The translations under genes were made by a program, and so were the position numbers. A stretch of 64,000 nt of DNA from G965202915 sp965202915 (GTDB taxonomy: Bacteria; Pseudomonadota; Gammaproteobacteria; Eutrophobiales; Eutrophobiaceae). Under the pieces are notes generated by a model. The model was given only the letters and a program-made list of their open reading frames with translations, did not search any database and was not told where the DNA came from. How positions within the stretch are numbered: the stretch's first letter is position 1; each line of letters begins with the position of its first letter. The stretch is from contig OZ241847.1 in assembly GCA_965202915.1 (NCBI GenBank), forward strand, positions 1,240,001 through 1,304,000. Reading direction: 5' to 3'. Below, in pieces: positions 45,610-54,315 of the stretch.

Positions 45610-48175
45610 CCGCCTGATCCTCTGCCACCGGCGCATCGTCGTCCCGGTATTCTATGACGCGCTCTATGCTGCTTAGCTTCTCACCCTTTTTAAGGGTGAC
45701 CAGGCGTACCCCCTGAGTGGCCCTGCCGACCACGGAAATACCCCGTACCGGGGAGCGGATTAATGTGCCCTTGCTGCTGATAAGCATGAGCTCATCTTCC
45801 TCTTTAACCGAAACCGCGCCCACCACCCTGCCGTTCCTGGTGCCGGTGCGAATCGATATCACGCCGACCGTCCCCCGGCTCCTCGGCTGATAATCGGATA
45901 TCGGGGTGCGCTTGCCGTAGCCGTTTTCAGTCGCGGTCAGTATGGCCGCGTCCTCTTCCACAATAATCAAAGAGATCACCTTTTGCCCCGCGGCCAGTTT
46001 GATCCCCCGCACGCCTTTGGCCGTACGCCCCATTGCCCGCACATGTGACTCATTAAAGCGCACTGCCTTGCCGGCGTTACTGAATAACATGATCTCATGC
46101 CGGCCATCGGTTATTTCAACCCCGATCAGCCGGTTGTCCTCGGCCAGTTCTATCGCACGAATACCGCTCGGCCTGGGCTTGGAAAAATCAGTCAATCGCG
46201 TTTTTTTAACCGTGCCGTCGGCAGTGGCCATGAACAGAAATTTATCCTGGGTAAATTCCCGAATCGGCAAAATGGCATTAATACGTTCACCTTCCTCCAG
46301 GGGCAACAGATTAATGATCGGTTTGCCCTTTGCGGTCCGCCCGGCCTGAGGCAGTTTATAGACTTTTAACCAATATAATTTACCCCGGCTGGAAAAACAC
46401 AGCACCGTGTCATGCGTGCTGGCTATGAAGAGTTTGTCAATAAAATCCTCATCCTTAACCGCGGTTGCGGCCTTGCCCTTACCGCCCCGATGCTGGGAAC
46501 GATAGGTGTCTATCGGTTGCGACTTGACGTAACCGGCGTGAGAAAGCGTCACCACCACGTCTTCTTCGGTGATCAGATCTTCGGTATCCAGGTCCTGATA
46601 ATCGGCAATGATCTCGGTTATACGCTGATCACCGTAGCGCTCCGCCACCTCTTCCAGCTCTTTGCGTATTACCTGACCGAGTCGTTTCGGCTGAGATAAA
46701 ATCGCCGACAGGGTGTCGATAAGCTCCAGTAATTCGGTGAACTCCTTGATGATCTTGTCCTGTTCCAGGCCAGTCAGCCGGTGCAGGCGCAGTTCCAGTA
46801 TCGCCTGGGCCTGCTCCGGTGATAATCGGTAACCGGCCTCGGTCAAACCATAATTTTCGGGCGGTGTTTCCGCCTGCAACGCCCCGGCACCGGACTGCTT
46901 GAGCATATCGACCACCATACCCGGCTGCCATACTCGATCAATCAACGCCTGCCTGGCCTCGGACGGATTCGCGGATTGTTTTATTAACGCAATGATCGGG
47001 TCGATATTGACCAGGGCCACGGCAAGCCCCTCCAGTACGTGGGCGCGGGCGCGGGCCTTGCGCAAATCAAAAGAGGTTCTTCTGGTGACCACCTCGCGCC
47101 TATGGCCAAGAAACGCCTGCAGCAGCTCTTTTAAGTTCATAAGCCGCGGCTGACCCTGATTCAGCGCGATGATATTGATGCCAAATACGGTCTCCATTTG
47201 GGTAAATTTATAGAGATTATTGATAATCACTTCGGGCACTTCATTTTTGCGCAATTCGATCACCATGCGCATGCCGTCTTTGTCGGATTCATCGCGCAAT
47301 TCACGGATACCGGTAAGCTTTTTGTCCTTCACCAATGCGGCGATCTTTTCCAACAGTCGCGCCTTGTTCACCTGATAAGGCAATTCCGTCACAATGATGG
47401 AGGCGTTATCGGTCTTGTCGGTCTCAACGTGAAGCCGGGCGCGCACGTAAATCTTGCCGCGCCCGGTGTGATAGGCCGAGCGAATCCCGGAGGACCCATT
47501 AATGATGCCGGCGGTGGGAAAATCCGGGCCCGGAATAAGCTCAATCAACTCATCGATACTGACCGCCGGGTCTTCCAGCAGCCTGATGCAGACCTTGATC
47601 ACTTCCGACAGATTATGCGGCGGAATATTGGTGGCCATACCAACGGCAATGCCACTGGAACCATTGATCAGCAGATTGGGGATGCGCGTCGGTAATACCG
47701 CCGGTTCATTTTCGGCGCCGTCATAATTGGGGATAAAATCGACCGTTTCCTTATCGATGTCGGCAAGCAACTCATGAGCGATGCGCGCCATGCGCACCTC
47801 GGTGTAGCGCATCGCAGCCGGCGCGTCACCATCCACCGAACCAAAATTACCCTGACCATCGATCAAAACGTAACGCAGGGAAAACGGCTGCGCCATGCGC
47901 ACTATTGCATCATAGACCGCGGTGTCGCCGTGCGGGTGATATTTACCGATCACGTCACCGACGACGCGCGCCGATTTCTTATAGGGCTTGTTCCAGGCGT
48001 TACCCATTTCATTCATTGCAAACAACACCCGGCGGTGCACCGGTTTGAGACCGTCTCGAACTTCAGGCAAGGCGCGCCCCACGATCACGCTCATCGCGTA
48101 ATCCATATAGGACTGTTTCATTTCGTCTTCAATATTGAGGCGAGAAACAGAATGCGCAAAGTCAGATTCAGACAT
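45596..48175 (-). CDS. gyrA: DNA gyrase subunit A
   Basis: An 859-residue type II topoisomerase subunit. The start is ATG 48175 (MSESDFAHS), 12 codons inside the open frame. The catalytic tyrosine is in APAAMRYTEVRM. The quinolone region reads GKYHPHGDTAVYD, with threonine at the position of E. coli Ser83, a normal state in some non-enteric species. The GyrA-box QHRGGKG near residue 560 supports wrapping and identifies GyrA rather than ParC. Confidence 0.97.
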   Translation of the reverse strand: MSESDFAHSVSRLNIEDEMKQSYMDYAMSVIVGRALPEVRDGLKPVHRRVLFAMNEMGNAWNKPYKKSARVVGDVIGKYHPHGDTAVYDAIVRMAQPFSLRYVLIDGQGNFGSVDGDAPAAMRYTEVRMARIAHELLADIDKETVDFIPNYDGAENEPAVLPTRIPNLLINGSSGIAVGMATNIPPHNLSEVIKVCIRLLEDPAVSIDELIELIPGPDFPTAGIINGSSGIRSAYHTGRGKIYVRARLHVETDKTDNASIIVTELPYQVNKARLLEKIAALVKDKKLTGIRELRDESDKDGMRMVIELRKNEVPEVIINNLYKFTQMETVFGINIIALNQGQPRLMNLKELLQAFLGHRREVVTRRTSFDLRKARARAHVLEGLAVALVNIDPIIALIKQSANPSEARQALIDRVWQPGMVVDMLKQSGAGALQAETPPENYGLTEAGYRLSPEQAQAILELRLHRLTGLEQDKIIKEFTELLELIDTLSAILSQPKRLGQVIRKELEEVAERYGDQRITEIIADYQDLDTEDLITEEDVVVTLSHAGYVKSQPIDTYRSQHRGGKGKAATAVKDEDFIDKLFIASTHDTVLCFSSRGKLYWLKVYKLPQAGRTAKGKPIINLLPLEEGERINAILPIREFTQDKFLFMATADGTVKKTRLTDFSKPRPSGIRAIELAEDNRLIGVEITDGRHEIMLFSNAGKAVRFNESHVRAMGRTAKGVRGIKLAAGQKVISLIIVEEDAAILTATENGYGKRTPISDYQPRSRGTVGVISIRTGTRNGRVVGAVSVKEEDELMLISSKGTLIRSPVRGISVVGRATQGVRLVTLKKGEKLSSIERVIEYRDDDAPVAEDQADVEE

Positions 48176-48209
48176 ACAATAAATTAGGAGAAAATGGAGT
48201 AAAAAGGCC

Positions 48210-48222
48210 AACCGGGCCGGTT
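48210..48222. repeat. Perfect-arm palindrome in the gyrA leader
   Basis: AACCGG-G-CCGGTT lies 35-47 bases before the gyrA ATG and about 20-30 bases downstream of the predicted transcription start. It could be a small operator or an RNA hairpin; nothing else shows its role. Confidence 0.4.
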
Positions 48223-48247
48223 AAATCATTTTATTCAAAGAGTTGGG

Positions 48248-48253
48248 ATCATA
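48248..48253 (-). promoter_or_regulatory. Extended -10 promoter of gyrA
   Basis: On the minus strand, TGG-TATGAT forms an extended -10 about 73 bases before the gyrA ATG. There is no recognisable -35. Weak -35 elements with supercoiling-sensitive -10 regions are common for gyr genes. Confidence 0.45.
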
Positions 48254-48346
48254 CCACAAACCGACACGGCCCTGGGCATAGTTTTTTGGCCGATGGTCGT
48301 CAACCGCCGATCCAAGCGGCGAGAGTAACAATAACTGCGCGTTAAT

Positions 48347-49396
48347 TCAGCCAAACATGGCCCGCATTTTTGCCAGATCCGGGGCGGCAATGACGCCCTT
48401 TTCAGTGACGATAAAATCCACCAGTTCCGCCGGCGTCACATCGAAAACAGGATTAAGCGCAGCGACGCCCGGTAGCCCTGCAATCTGTCCGCCGTCGCCG
48501 ATGATTTCATCCGCCTGCCGACGCTCAATCGGCACCCGGTCGGCCGAGCGAATCGACATATCTATCGTCGCCGAGGGCGCAACCACCATCACCCCAATTT
48601 TATGATAACGCGCGGCCAGCGCATGCGCGTAGGTGCCTATTTTGTTGATCACGTCGCCGTTGGCGGCAATTCTATCGGCACCGACAATAAACCAGGCAGG
48701 CTCACCTTGGCGCATCAATGAAGCCGCCGCCGAATCGATGATCAACGTAACCGGGATCTGATGCCGGTACAGCTCCCAGACGGTTAACCTCGCGCCCTGC
48801 ATCCATGGGCGGGTCTCGCCGACAAAAACCCGGGTTAATTTTTGCCGTTGATGCAGCGTCCGGATCACGCCCAGGGCGGTGCCATAACCACCGGTCGCCA
48901 ATGCGCCGGCGTTGCAATGCGTCATAACGGCACAGGTCTTATCAACCAAATCCGCCCCTAGCCCGCCCATGGCCCGATTGGCCGCAATATCCTGCCGATG
49001 GATGGACAGGGCCAGTTCCAGCAGGGGCGCCTCCGGATCAGTTTCCAGCTCAGCGATGCACCGCCGCATCCGGGTGATCGCCCATTGCAGATTTACCGCG
49101 GTGGGGCGCGCATGTAATAATAAATCCAGATCCGCATTGATATGGCTTTTCCATTGCGGTTGCGAGCGTTGCCAGGCGGCGCGTCCGGCGAGCACCGCCC
49201 CGTAAGCCGCGGCAATACCTATTGCCGGCGCGCCCCTGACCACCATATCGGTTATTGCCCCGGCCAACTCGGCGGCGTTATCATAGTCGATATAGTGCTC
49301 CCGTTGCGGCAACAGCCGCTGATCGAGCAAACGGACGCGGTTATCGCGCCAACTGACGGCCTGAAATGATTCCGGCGCTTCAATGATTTTAGTCAT
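48347..49396 (-). CDS. mtnA: S-methyl-5-thioribose-1-phosphate isomerase MtnA
   Basis: Isomerises methylthioribose-1-phosphate in methionine salvage. Motifs include MVVRGAPAIGIAAAYG, the catalytic cysteine in MTHCNAGALATGGYGTALG and the aspartate in GADRIAANGDVINKIGTYA. I use ATG 49396; the open frame starts with TTG 49405. It is divergent from mtaD and lies upstream of gyrA, as in Pseudomonas, giving a small adenosyl-salvage cluster. Confidence 0.95.
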   Translation of the reverse strand: MTKIIEAPESFQAVSWRDNRVRLLDQRLLPQREHYIDYDNAAELAGAITDMVVRGAPAIGIAAAYGAVLAGRAAWQRSQPQWKSHINADLDLLLHARPTAVNLQWAITRMRRCIAELETDPEAPLLELALSIHRQDIAANRAMGGLGADLVDKTCAVMTHCNAGALATGGYGTALGVIRTLHQRQKLTRVFVGETRPWMQGARLTVWELYRHQIPVTLIIDSAAASLMRQGEPAWFIVGADRIAANGDVINKIGTYAHALAARYHKIGVMVVAPSATIDMSIRSADRVPIERRQADEIIGDGGQIAGLPGVAALNPVFDVTPAELVDFIVTEKGVIAAPDLAKMRAMFG

Positions 49397-49457
49397 ACTG
49401 GACAATTTCTGAAATAATCAACCGTTAACAGGATAAACCAATCCCCGGATATATTTA

Positions 49458-50771
49458 ATGAACGTTGATACTTTAATTCATGCAAAATGGATCATCCCGA
49501 TGGCACCCGGCAAGAAACTCTTCAAAGAGCATTCCATTGCCATCGATAACGGCAGGATCGCCGCGATTCTGCCCACCGAGGAAATACATGACAACCTCAC
49601 CGCAGAGCATGAAGTGGACTGTGCACAACACGCGCTTATCCCCGGCTTAATCAATCTCCATACTCACGCCACGATGAGTCTGTTCCGCGGACTCGCCGAT
49701 GATCTGCCGCTGATGCAGTGGTTGCACGATCATATTTGGCCGGCCGAGCAGAAATGGATCAGTCCCGAATTTATCAACGATGGCAGCCGGCTTGCGATTG
49801 CCGAGATGTTACGCTGTGGCACGACCTGTTTTAATGACATGTACTTTTATCCCGACCACACCGCGGCGGTCGCGTCCCAGCTTGGGATGCGGGCGTCAAT
49901 CGGCCTGATTATAATCGATTTCCCAAGCGCATGGGCCAAAGACACCGAGGACTATCTGGCCAAGGGTCAACAGGTCTTCGACCAATTCAAACATGATCCC
50001 TTGATCACCACGGCATTTGCCCCGCACGCGCCTTATACGGTGCCGGATAAGCCCTTACAGCGGGTGGCAACGCTGGCCGACGAGCTCGATATACCGGTGC
50101 ATATGCATGTGCATGAAACCGAGGAGGAAATACAACAAAGCCTGGCACAACACCAAAAAAGACCGCTGCAACGGTTGCACGAACTGGGCCTGATCAATGA
50201 ACGCCTGATCGCGGTGCATATGACCCAGTTGCAGCCGGATGAAATCGATCTGCTGGCCCGGACCGGCGTCCATATCGCCCATTGCCCCGAATCCAACCTC
50301 AAGCTGGCCAATGGCACCTGCCCGGTCAAACCACTGCTGGATGCCGGCGTGAACGTCGGCATAGGCACCGATGGCGCCGCCAGTAATAACGATCTGGACC
50401 TGCTCGGAGAAATGCGCACCGCCGCGTTACTGGCCAAAGGCCACAGCCGCGACAGCACCGCGGTGAGCGCCCAAACGGCATTGGCCATGGCAACCATTAA
50501 CGCCGCCCGGGCGCTGGGTCTGGACGACAGGATCGGTTCCCTGGAAACGGGCAAAGAGGCGGATATCGCAGCCATCGATTTGGGCGCGATAGAAACCCAA
50601 CCGATCTACAACCCGGTATCACAAATTGTTTATTCCGCGAGTCGAGACCAGGTGACCGACGTCTGGGTCGCCGGCAGGCATCTGCTGAAAAATAACAGGC
50701 TCGCACTCATCGATACCGAGCAACTGTTGGCAAACGTCGCCCGCTGGCAAAGGCAGATTGCCGCAAGCTGA
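49458..50771 (+). CDS. mtaD: 5-methylthioadenosine / S-adenosylhomocysteine deaminase
   Basis: A 437-residue amidohydrolase of the TRZ/ATZ family. Metal ligands are seen in NLHTHATMSLFRGLADDLPLM-type sequence (HTH), HMHVHETEEE, VHMTQL and GIGTDGAASNNDLDLL (aspartate). It deaminates MTA or SAH, feeding methionine salvage, and fits its neighbour mtnA. Substrate preference between MTA, SAH and related nucleosides cannot be set from sequence. ubiG, often next, is absent. Confidence 0.92.
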   Translation: MNVDTLIHAKWIIPMAPGKKLFKEHSIAIDNGRIAAILPTEEIHDNLTAEHEVDCAQHALIPGLINLHTHATMSLFRGLADDLPLMQWLHDHIWPAEQKWISPEFINDGSRLAIAEMLRCGTTCFNDMYFYPDHTAAVASQLGMRASIGLIIIDFPSAWAKDTEDYLAKGQQVFDQFKHDPLITTAFAPHAPYTVPDKPLQRVATLADELDIPVHMHVHETEEEIQQSLAQHQKRPLQRLHELGLINERLIAVHMTQLQPDEIDLLARTGVHIAHCPESNLKLANGTCPVKPLLDAGVNVGIGTDGAASNNDLDLLGEMRTAALLAKGHSRDSTAVSAQTALAMATINAARALGLDDRIGSLETGKEADIAAIDLGAIETQPIYNPVSQIVYSASRDQVTDVWVAGRHLLKNNRLALIDTEQLLANVARWQRQIAAS

Positions 50772-50776
50772 AGCAA

Positions 50777-51424
50777 TCAAACCATCCGCGGCCAGCAATT
50801 TACAATCCGGCAAAATAACTGGGCCGTTCTTTCCGCGTCATAACTCGCCGAATGCGCCTGCTCGCTGTCCCAGTCCAGGCCCGCGGCGGTCACCGCCCGC
50901 GACAATACCGTTTGACCATAGGCGACACCGGCAAGCGTCGCGGTGTCAAAGCAACTGAAAAGATGAAACGGATTCGGTTTGACCTCGGTGCGTTTTACCA
51001 CCGCGTTCAAGAAACCGAGATCAAACGAGGCATTGTGTCCCACCAAAATCGCCCGTTTACATTGATTCTGTTTCATTTTTTTTCTGATTATTTTGAACAT
51101 TTCCGTTATTGCCTGTTGCTCAGAGACCGCGATCTGTTTCCTGAAAGGATGATCGATGTCGATGCCGGTAAATTCCATCGATGCCGGATCAAGGTTCGCT
51201 CCCTCAAACGGTTGAACGTGTTTGGAAATAATTTTATCGATCATCCAAAGGCCGGCGTCGTCAATGTCCAGGAGCACCGCGGCAATCTCCAACAACGCGT
51301 CAGTGTCGGCGTTAAACCCCGCTGTTTCGACGTCGATGACCACCGGCATAAAACCGCGAAACCGGTCCGCCATAACCACCGCCGGATACTTATCACCGAT
51401 TACTGTTTCAAGGTCCATGCGCAT
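50777..51424 (-). CDS. rnt: Ribonuclease T
   Basis: A DEDD-type 3' exonuclease for tRNA end turnover and stable RNA maturation. Exo I: VVIDVETAGF; Exo II: LVGHNASFDLGFL; Exo III: AHSASYDAERTAQLF with the catalytic histidine and aspartate. Its 215-residue length matches E. coli RNase T. It overlaps the pyrC end by 25 bases, the same pairing seen in Pseudomonas. ATG 51418 is an alternative start. Confidence 0.96.
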   Translation of the reverse strand: MRMDLETVIGDKYPAVVMADRFRGFMPVVIDVETAGFNADTDALLEIAAVLLDIDDAGLWMIDKIISKHVQPFEGANLDPASMEFTGIDIDHPFRKQIAVSEQQAITEMFKIIRKKMKQNQCKRAILVGHNASFDLGFLNAVVKRTEVKPNPFHLFSCFDTATLAGVAYGQTVLSRAVTAAGLDWDSEQAHSASYDAERTAQLFCRIVNCWPRMV

Positions 51425-52434
51425 TTCTCGCCTGCTCTTAGTGGCACCAGTCTGTCGTCCCCAAATGGATAATCATCGGGCACGATCCATTCATCCCTGG
51501 TCAGGGTGATCGTCTCATTGTTATAGGGCAGACCATAAAAATCCGCCCCATTTTTTGAAGCAAACCGTTCAAGGTTTTGCAGTTTGTGCTCGCTTTCAAA
51601 CACCTCGGCATATAACGGTAACGCCGCATGGGCGGAATAAATACCGGCGCAACCACAGGCATTTTGCTTCGCCGACAACGCATGAGGCGCGCTATCGGTG
51701 CCCAAAAAAAACCGTTGGCCGCCGCCGGTCGCGGCCGCGACCAGAGCCCGCCGGTGCGTTTCCGCCTTCAATACCGGCAGACAATAATGATGGGGGCGTA
51801 TCCCGCCGCCAAATAAATCATTGCGATTCATTAACAAATGCTGCGGGGTGATCGTCGCGGCAACGCCGGCGGCGGCATCGCCGATAAAATCCACCGCCTC
51901 GCGGGTGGTAATATGCTCGAGAACCAGTTTTAGTTGCGGGTAACGCCGCAGTAACGGCGCTAATACCGTATCGATAAACACCGTTTCGCGGTCGAACACG
52001 TCGATCTGCGGATCAGTAACCTCGCCGTGCATCAATAAAGGCACATTGTAATCCTGCATCATTTCAAGCACCGGATATACCTTTGCCAGATCGGTCACCG
52101 CCCAATCGGAATGAGTGGTCGCGCCGGCGGGGTAATATTTTACCGCGTTGATACAATCCGAATCCGCCAGTTTTTTTATCTCATCAACCGGGGTGTTATC
52201 GGTCAAATACAAAGACATCAACGGCTTAAACGAGCGGTCTTCACCCAGTGCCGACAATATCCGATCATGGTAAGCCCGCGCCTGTTGGCAATTCACCACC
52301 GGCGGAATCAGGTTGGGCATGATCAGCGCGCGTGCAAATGCGCCCGTGGTATGCCCAATAACACAGGCCATCTGTTCGCCGTCGCGCAGATGCAAATGAA
52401 AATCGTCCGGCTTAATAATACTAATAGTCCGCAT
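51400..52434 (-). CDS. pyrC: Dihydroorotase PyrC
   Basis: Ring-closing enzyme of pyrimidine synthesis. Metal and substrate residues: DDFHLHLRDGEQM, the carbamylated lysine in NAVKYYPAGATT, LLMHGEVTD, LVLEHITT and LGTDSAPHAL. ATG 52434 is chosen because the conserved MRTISIIKPDDFHLHLRDG begins there. Length is 344 residues (E. coli 348), the short class II form. Confidence 0.96.
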   Translation of the reverse strand: MRTISIIKPDDFHLHLRDGEQMACVIGHTTGAFARALIMPNLIPPVVNCQQARAYHDRILSALGEDRSFKPLMSLYLTDNTPVDEIKKLADSDCINAVKYYPAGATTHSDWAVTDLAKVYPVLEMMQDYNVPLLMHGEVTDPQIDVFDRETVFIDTVLAPLLRRYPQLKLVLEHITTREAVDFIGDAAAGVAATITPQHLLMNRNDLFGGGIRPHHYCLPVLKAETHRRALVAAATGGGQRFFLGTDSAPHALSAKQNACGCAGIYSAHAALPLYAEVFESEHKLQNLERFASKNGADFYGLPYNNETITLTRDEWIVPDDYPFGDDRLVPLRAGEKCAWTLKQ

Positions 52435-52627
52435 AGGGGCAGTGGTTCCTTCAATGAAATTCGTTACCGGAGATGAACATAACACAATCCCCGTTGTTTG
52501 TCCGAGATCGCCACGGCGACGCCGTGCCAGTTTGCCGTTATTTACCGGAGTGCGGGCAAAATATTAAGTTTGCCCGGCAAATAAAACAAACTAGAATACC
52601 GGTTTAATTGATCGGAGGATAAACCGA

Positions 52628-53668
52628 ATGGAATTTGGCAAATTAGGCAATACCGATATCGAAGTAAGCCAGCTGTGCCTGGGGACGATGACCTGGGGAG
52701 AGCAAAACACCGAACAGCAGGCCCATCAACAACTGGATTATGCGATGGAGCAAGGCATTAACTTTATCGATACCGCCGAACTCTATCCGGTGCCGCCCAG
52801 GGGGCAAACCCAGGGACTGACCGAAACCCATATAGGCACCTGGCTGGAAAAGCAGCCGAACCGCGAAAAGGTGATCATTGCCTCCAAGTTTTGCGCCGCC
52901 GCCAACTGGCTGCCGTACCTCCGCGAGGGCAAAAACCGGGCCGATCAAAAAAACATCAACCGGGCCCTGGAAGAAAGTCTGAAAAGGCTTAAAACCGACT
53001 ATATTGATCTCTACCAAATTCATTGGCCGGAGCGGGACACCAATTTCTTTGGCAAGCTGGGCTACTACCATGCCCCCGACAACGATGGCGTCGCGATTGA
53101 AGAGACCCTGGCGGCACTGTCAAAACTGGTCGATGCCGGCAAGATCCGGTATATAGGCATTTCCAACGAAACCGCCTGGGGGGTCGCGGAATATCTCCGG
53201 GTCGCAGGCGAAAAGCACCATCCGAGAATCGTCAGCATCCAAAACCCGTATAATTTATTAAACCGCACCTTTGAGATCGGCATCGCCGAATTTGCCCATC
53301 GCGAAAACGTCGGGCTGCTGGCCTATTCCCCGCTCGGCTTCGGGGTGCTCAGTGGCAAATACCTGAACAATCAAAAACCGGCCAATGCCCGGCTAAGCCT
53401 GTTCAGCCAATTTACCCGCTACGCCAGTCCCGATGCAGTCCGCATGACCGAAGCCTACGTGCACTTGGCCGAAAAACACGGACTCGATCCGGCCCAGATG
53501 GCGCTGGCATACGTGAACTCACGGCCTTTTTTGACCAGCAACATTATCGGCGCCACCGATATGACCCAACTGGAGACGGATATCGCCAGTATCGATATCA
53601 AACTGGACGGGGACGTGCTGAAAGAAATTGAGGCGATACATATCAGCCAACCCAATCCCTGCCCTTGA
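52628..53668 (+). CDS. tas: Aldo/keto reductase, Tas family
   Basis: A 346-residue NADPH-dependent reductase, the same length as E. coli Tas. Shared landmarks: LCLGTMTWGEQNTEQQAH, DTAELYPVPPR with the catalytic tyrosine, TQGLTET, YIDLYQIHWPERDTNFFGKL, QNPYNLLNRTFEIG and LAYSPLGFGVLSGKYLN. The natural substrate is unknown. A good GGAGG site lies before ATG 52628. It is divergent from pyrC. Confidence 0.93.
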   Translation: MEFGKLGNTDIEVSQLCLGTMTWGEQNTEQQAHQQLDYAMEQGINFIDTAELYPVPPRGQTQGLTETHIGTWLEKQPNREKVIIASKFCAAANWLPYLREGKNRADQKNINRALEESLKRLKTDYIDLYQIHWPERDTNFFGKLGYYHAPDNDGVAIEETLAALSKLVDAGKIRYIGISNETAWGVAEYLRVAGEKHHPRIVSIQNPYNLLNRTFEIGIAEFAHRENVGLLAYSPLGFGVLSGKYLNNQKPANARLSLFSQFTRYASPDAVRMTEAYVHLAEKHGLDPAQMALAYVNSRPFLTSNIIGATDMTQLETDIASIDIKLDGDVLKEIEAIHISQPNPCP

Positions 53669-53769
53669 CGGGGGGTGCATGAGGGCGTGAACAAACGCGG
53701 GCTGGCCGGTACGGCTTGTTTTCGTTTGCCGGGGTTGAATACTATGATGGCTCTGCAACCTTGATGCCC

Positions 53770-53856
53770 CTAACTGTTAATCTTCAAGATAAGGTCTTTA
53801 ATATCTGCATCGGCTTTTTGGAAAGCGCGTATCTTCAATCTCTTTGTTTCTATCAT
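53770..53856 (-). pseudogene. GNAT acetyltransferase N-terminal fragment
   Basis: A 28-codon ORF starting MIETKRLKIRAFQKADAD resembles the first strand and turn of RimJ-type GNAT acetyltransferases, then stops. An AGAGGA ribosome-binding site precedes it at good spacing. The rest of the domain is not present in any frame, so it looks like a truncated relic rather than a functional microprotein. It sits in the 329-base gap between tas and the nor operon. Confidence 0.4.
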
Positions 53857-53893
53857 ACAACTTCCTCTGAATAACGCGCAAAGCGCTATCCAC

Positions 53894-53912
53894 GAATCGT
53901 CAGCATCCAAAA
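53894..53912 (+). repeat. 19-base copy of a segment of tas
   Basis: The 19 bases here are identical to 53226-53244 inside the tas coding region, and the match extends four more bases leftward after two mismatches. It is a displaced scrap of tas in non-coding DNA, possibly a junction mark of the insertion that brought the nor operon. Confidence 0.6.
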
Positions 53913-53927
53913 TTTATTTCCATTTTT

Positions 53928-53969
53928 TTGATTCAAATCAAGGTAATTTACACATTAATGTTCTATACT
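53928..53969 (+). promoter_or_regulatory. FNR/Dnr-type class II promoter of the nor operon
   Basis: TTGAT-TCAA-ATCAA at 53928-53941 is a perfect FNR/Anr/Dnr consensus. A -10 TATACT lies at 53964-53969, predicting a start near 53976. The box is then centred 41.5 bases upstream, exactly the class II activator position. Control by an oxygen- or nitric-oxide-sensing CRP-family regulator is strongly implied. Confidence 0.88.
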
Positions 53970-53997
53970 ATTAGAAAATAACATTGGTCGATTGATT

Positions 53998-54315
53998 ATG
54001 ATTGAGCCGGTTGCCCTGAAGGATTTTTTTATTACTTTTTTTGCCAGTGCGATGATTATTATTACTGGTGCTCTATATGCATTATTTTATGCATTCTATC
54101 GTCTGCAAAACAAAACTTCACTTAATTATCTCGCCTATCTAAGTTATTTATTTTTATTTATTGCAACCCTCACGCTGACGCAAACAATGAACTTAAACGG
54201 CGTTTGGACCTGGATTATTGTCGTTATGTTAATTGCCTATTTTTTGGCGCCAAGAGGTATCTGGTATTTATCTGAAGCAACTCATGGATCAATAAGGAGC
54301 GATAATGAAAAATAA
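53998..54315 (+). CDS. Small three-span membrane protein of the nor operon, unknown family
   Basis: A 105-residue protein from ATG 53998 (TTG 53992 is also in frame). It has three hydrophobic segments (FFITFFASAMIIITGALYALF, YLAYLSYLFLFIATLTL, WTWIIVVMLIAYFLAP) and a charged tail. It is the first gene after the FNR/Dnr box, and its stop overlaps the norC start by 11 bases, so it is likely coupled to norC. I do not recognise the family; it is longer than NorF-type proteins and has no haem motif. An assembly or accessory subunit of nitric oxide reductase is an inference from position. Confidence 0.75.
   Translation: MIEPVALKDFFITFFASAMIIITGALYALFYAFYRLQNKTSLNYLAYLSYLFLFIATLTLTQTMNLNGVWTWIIVVMLIAYFLAPRGIWYLSEATHGSIRSDNEK

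Noticed and set aside
48000..48100. Quinolone-resistance mutation in gyrA
   Set aside because: Threonine at the Ser83 position is the normal residue in several non-enteric species, and the Asp87 equivalent is intact.
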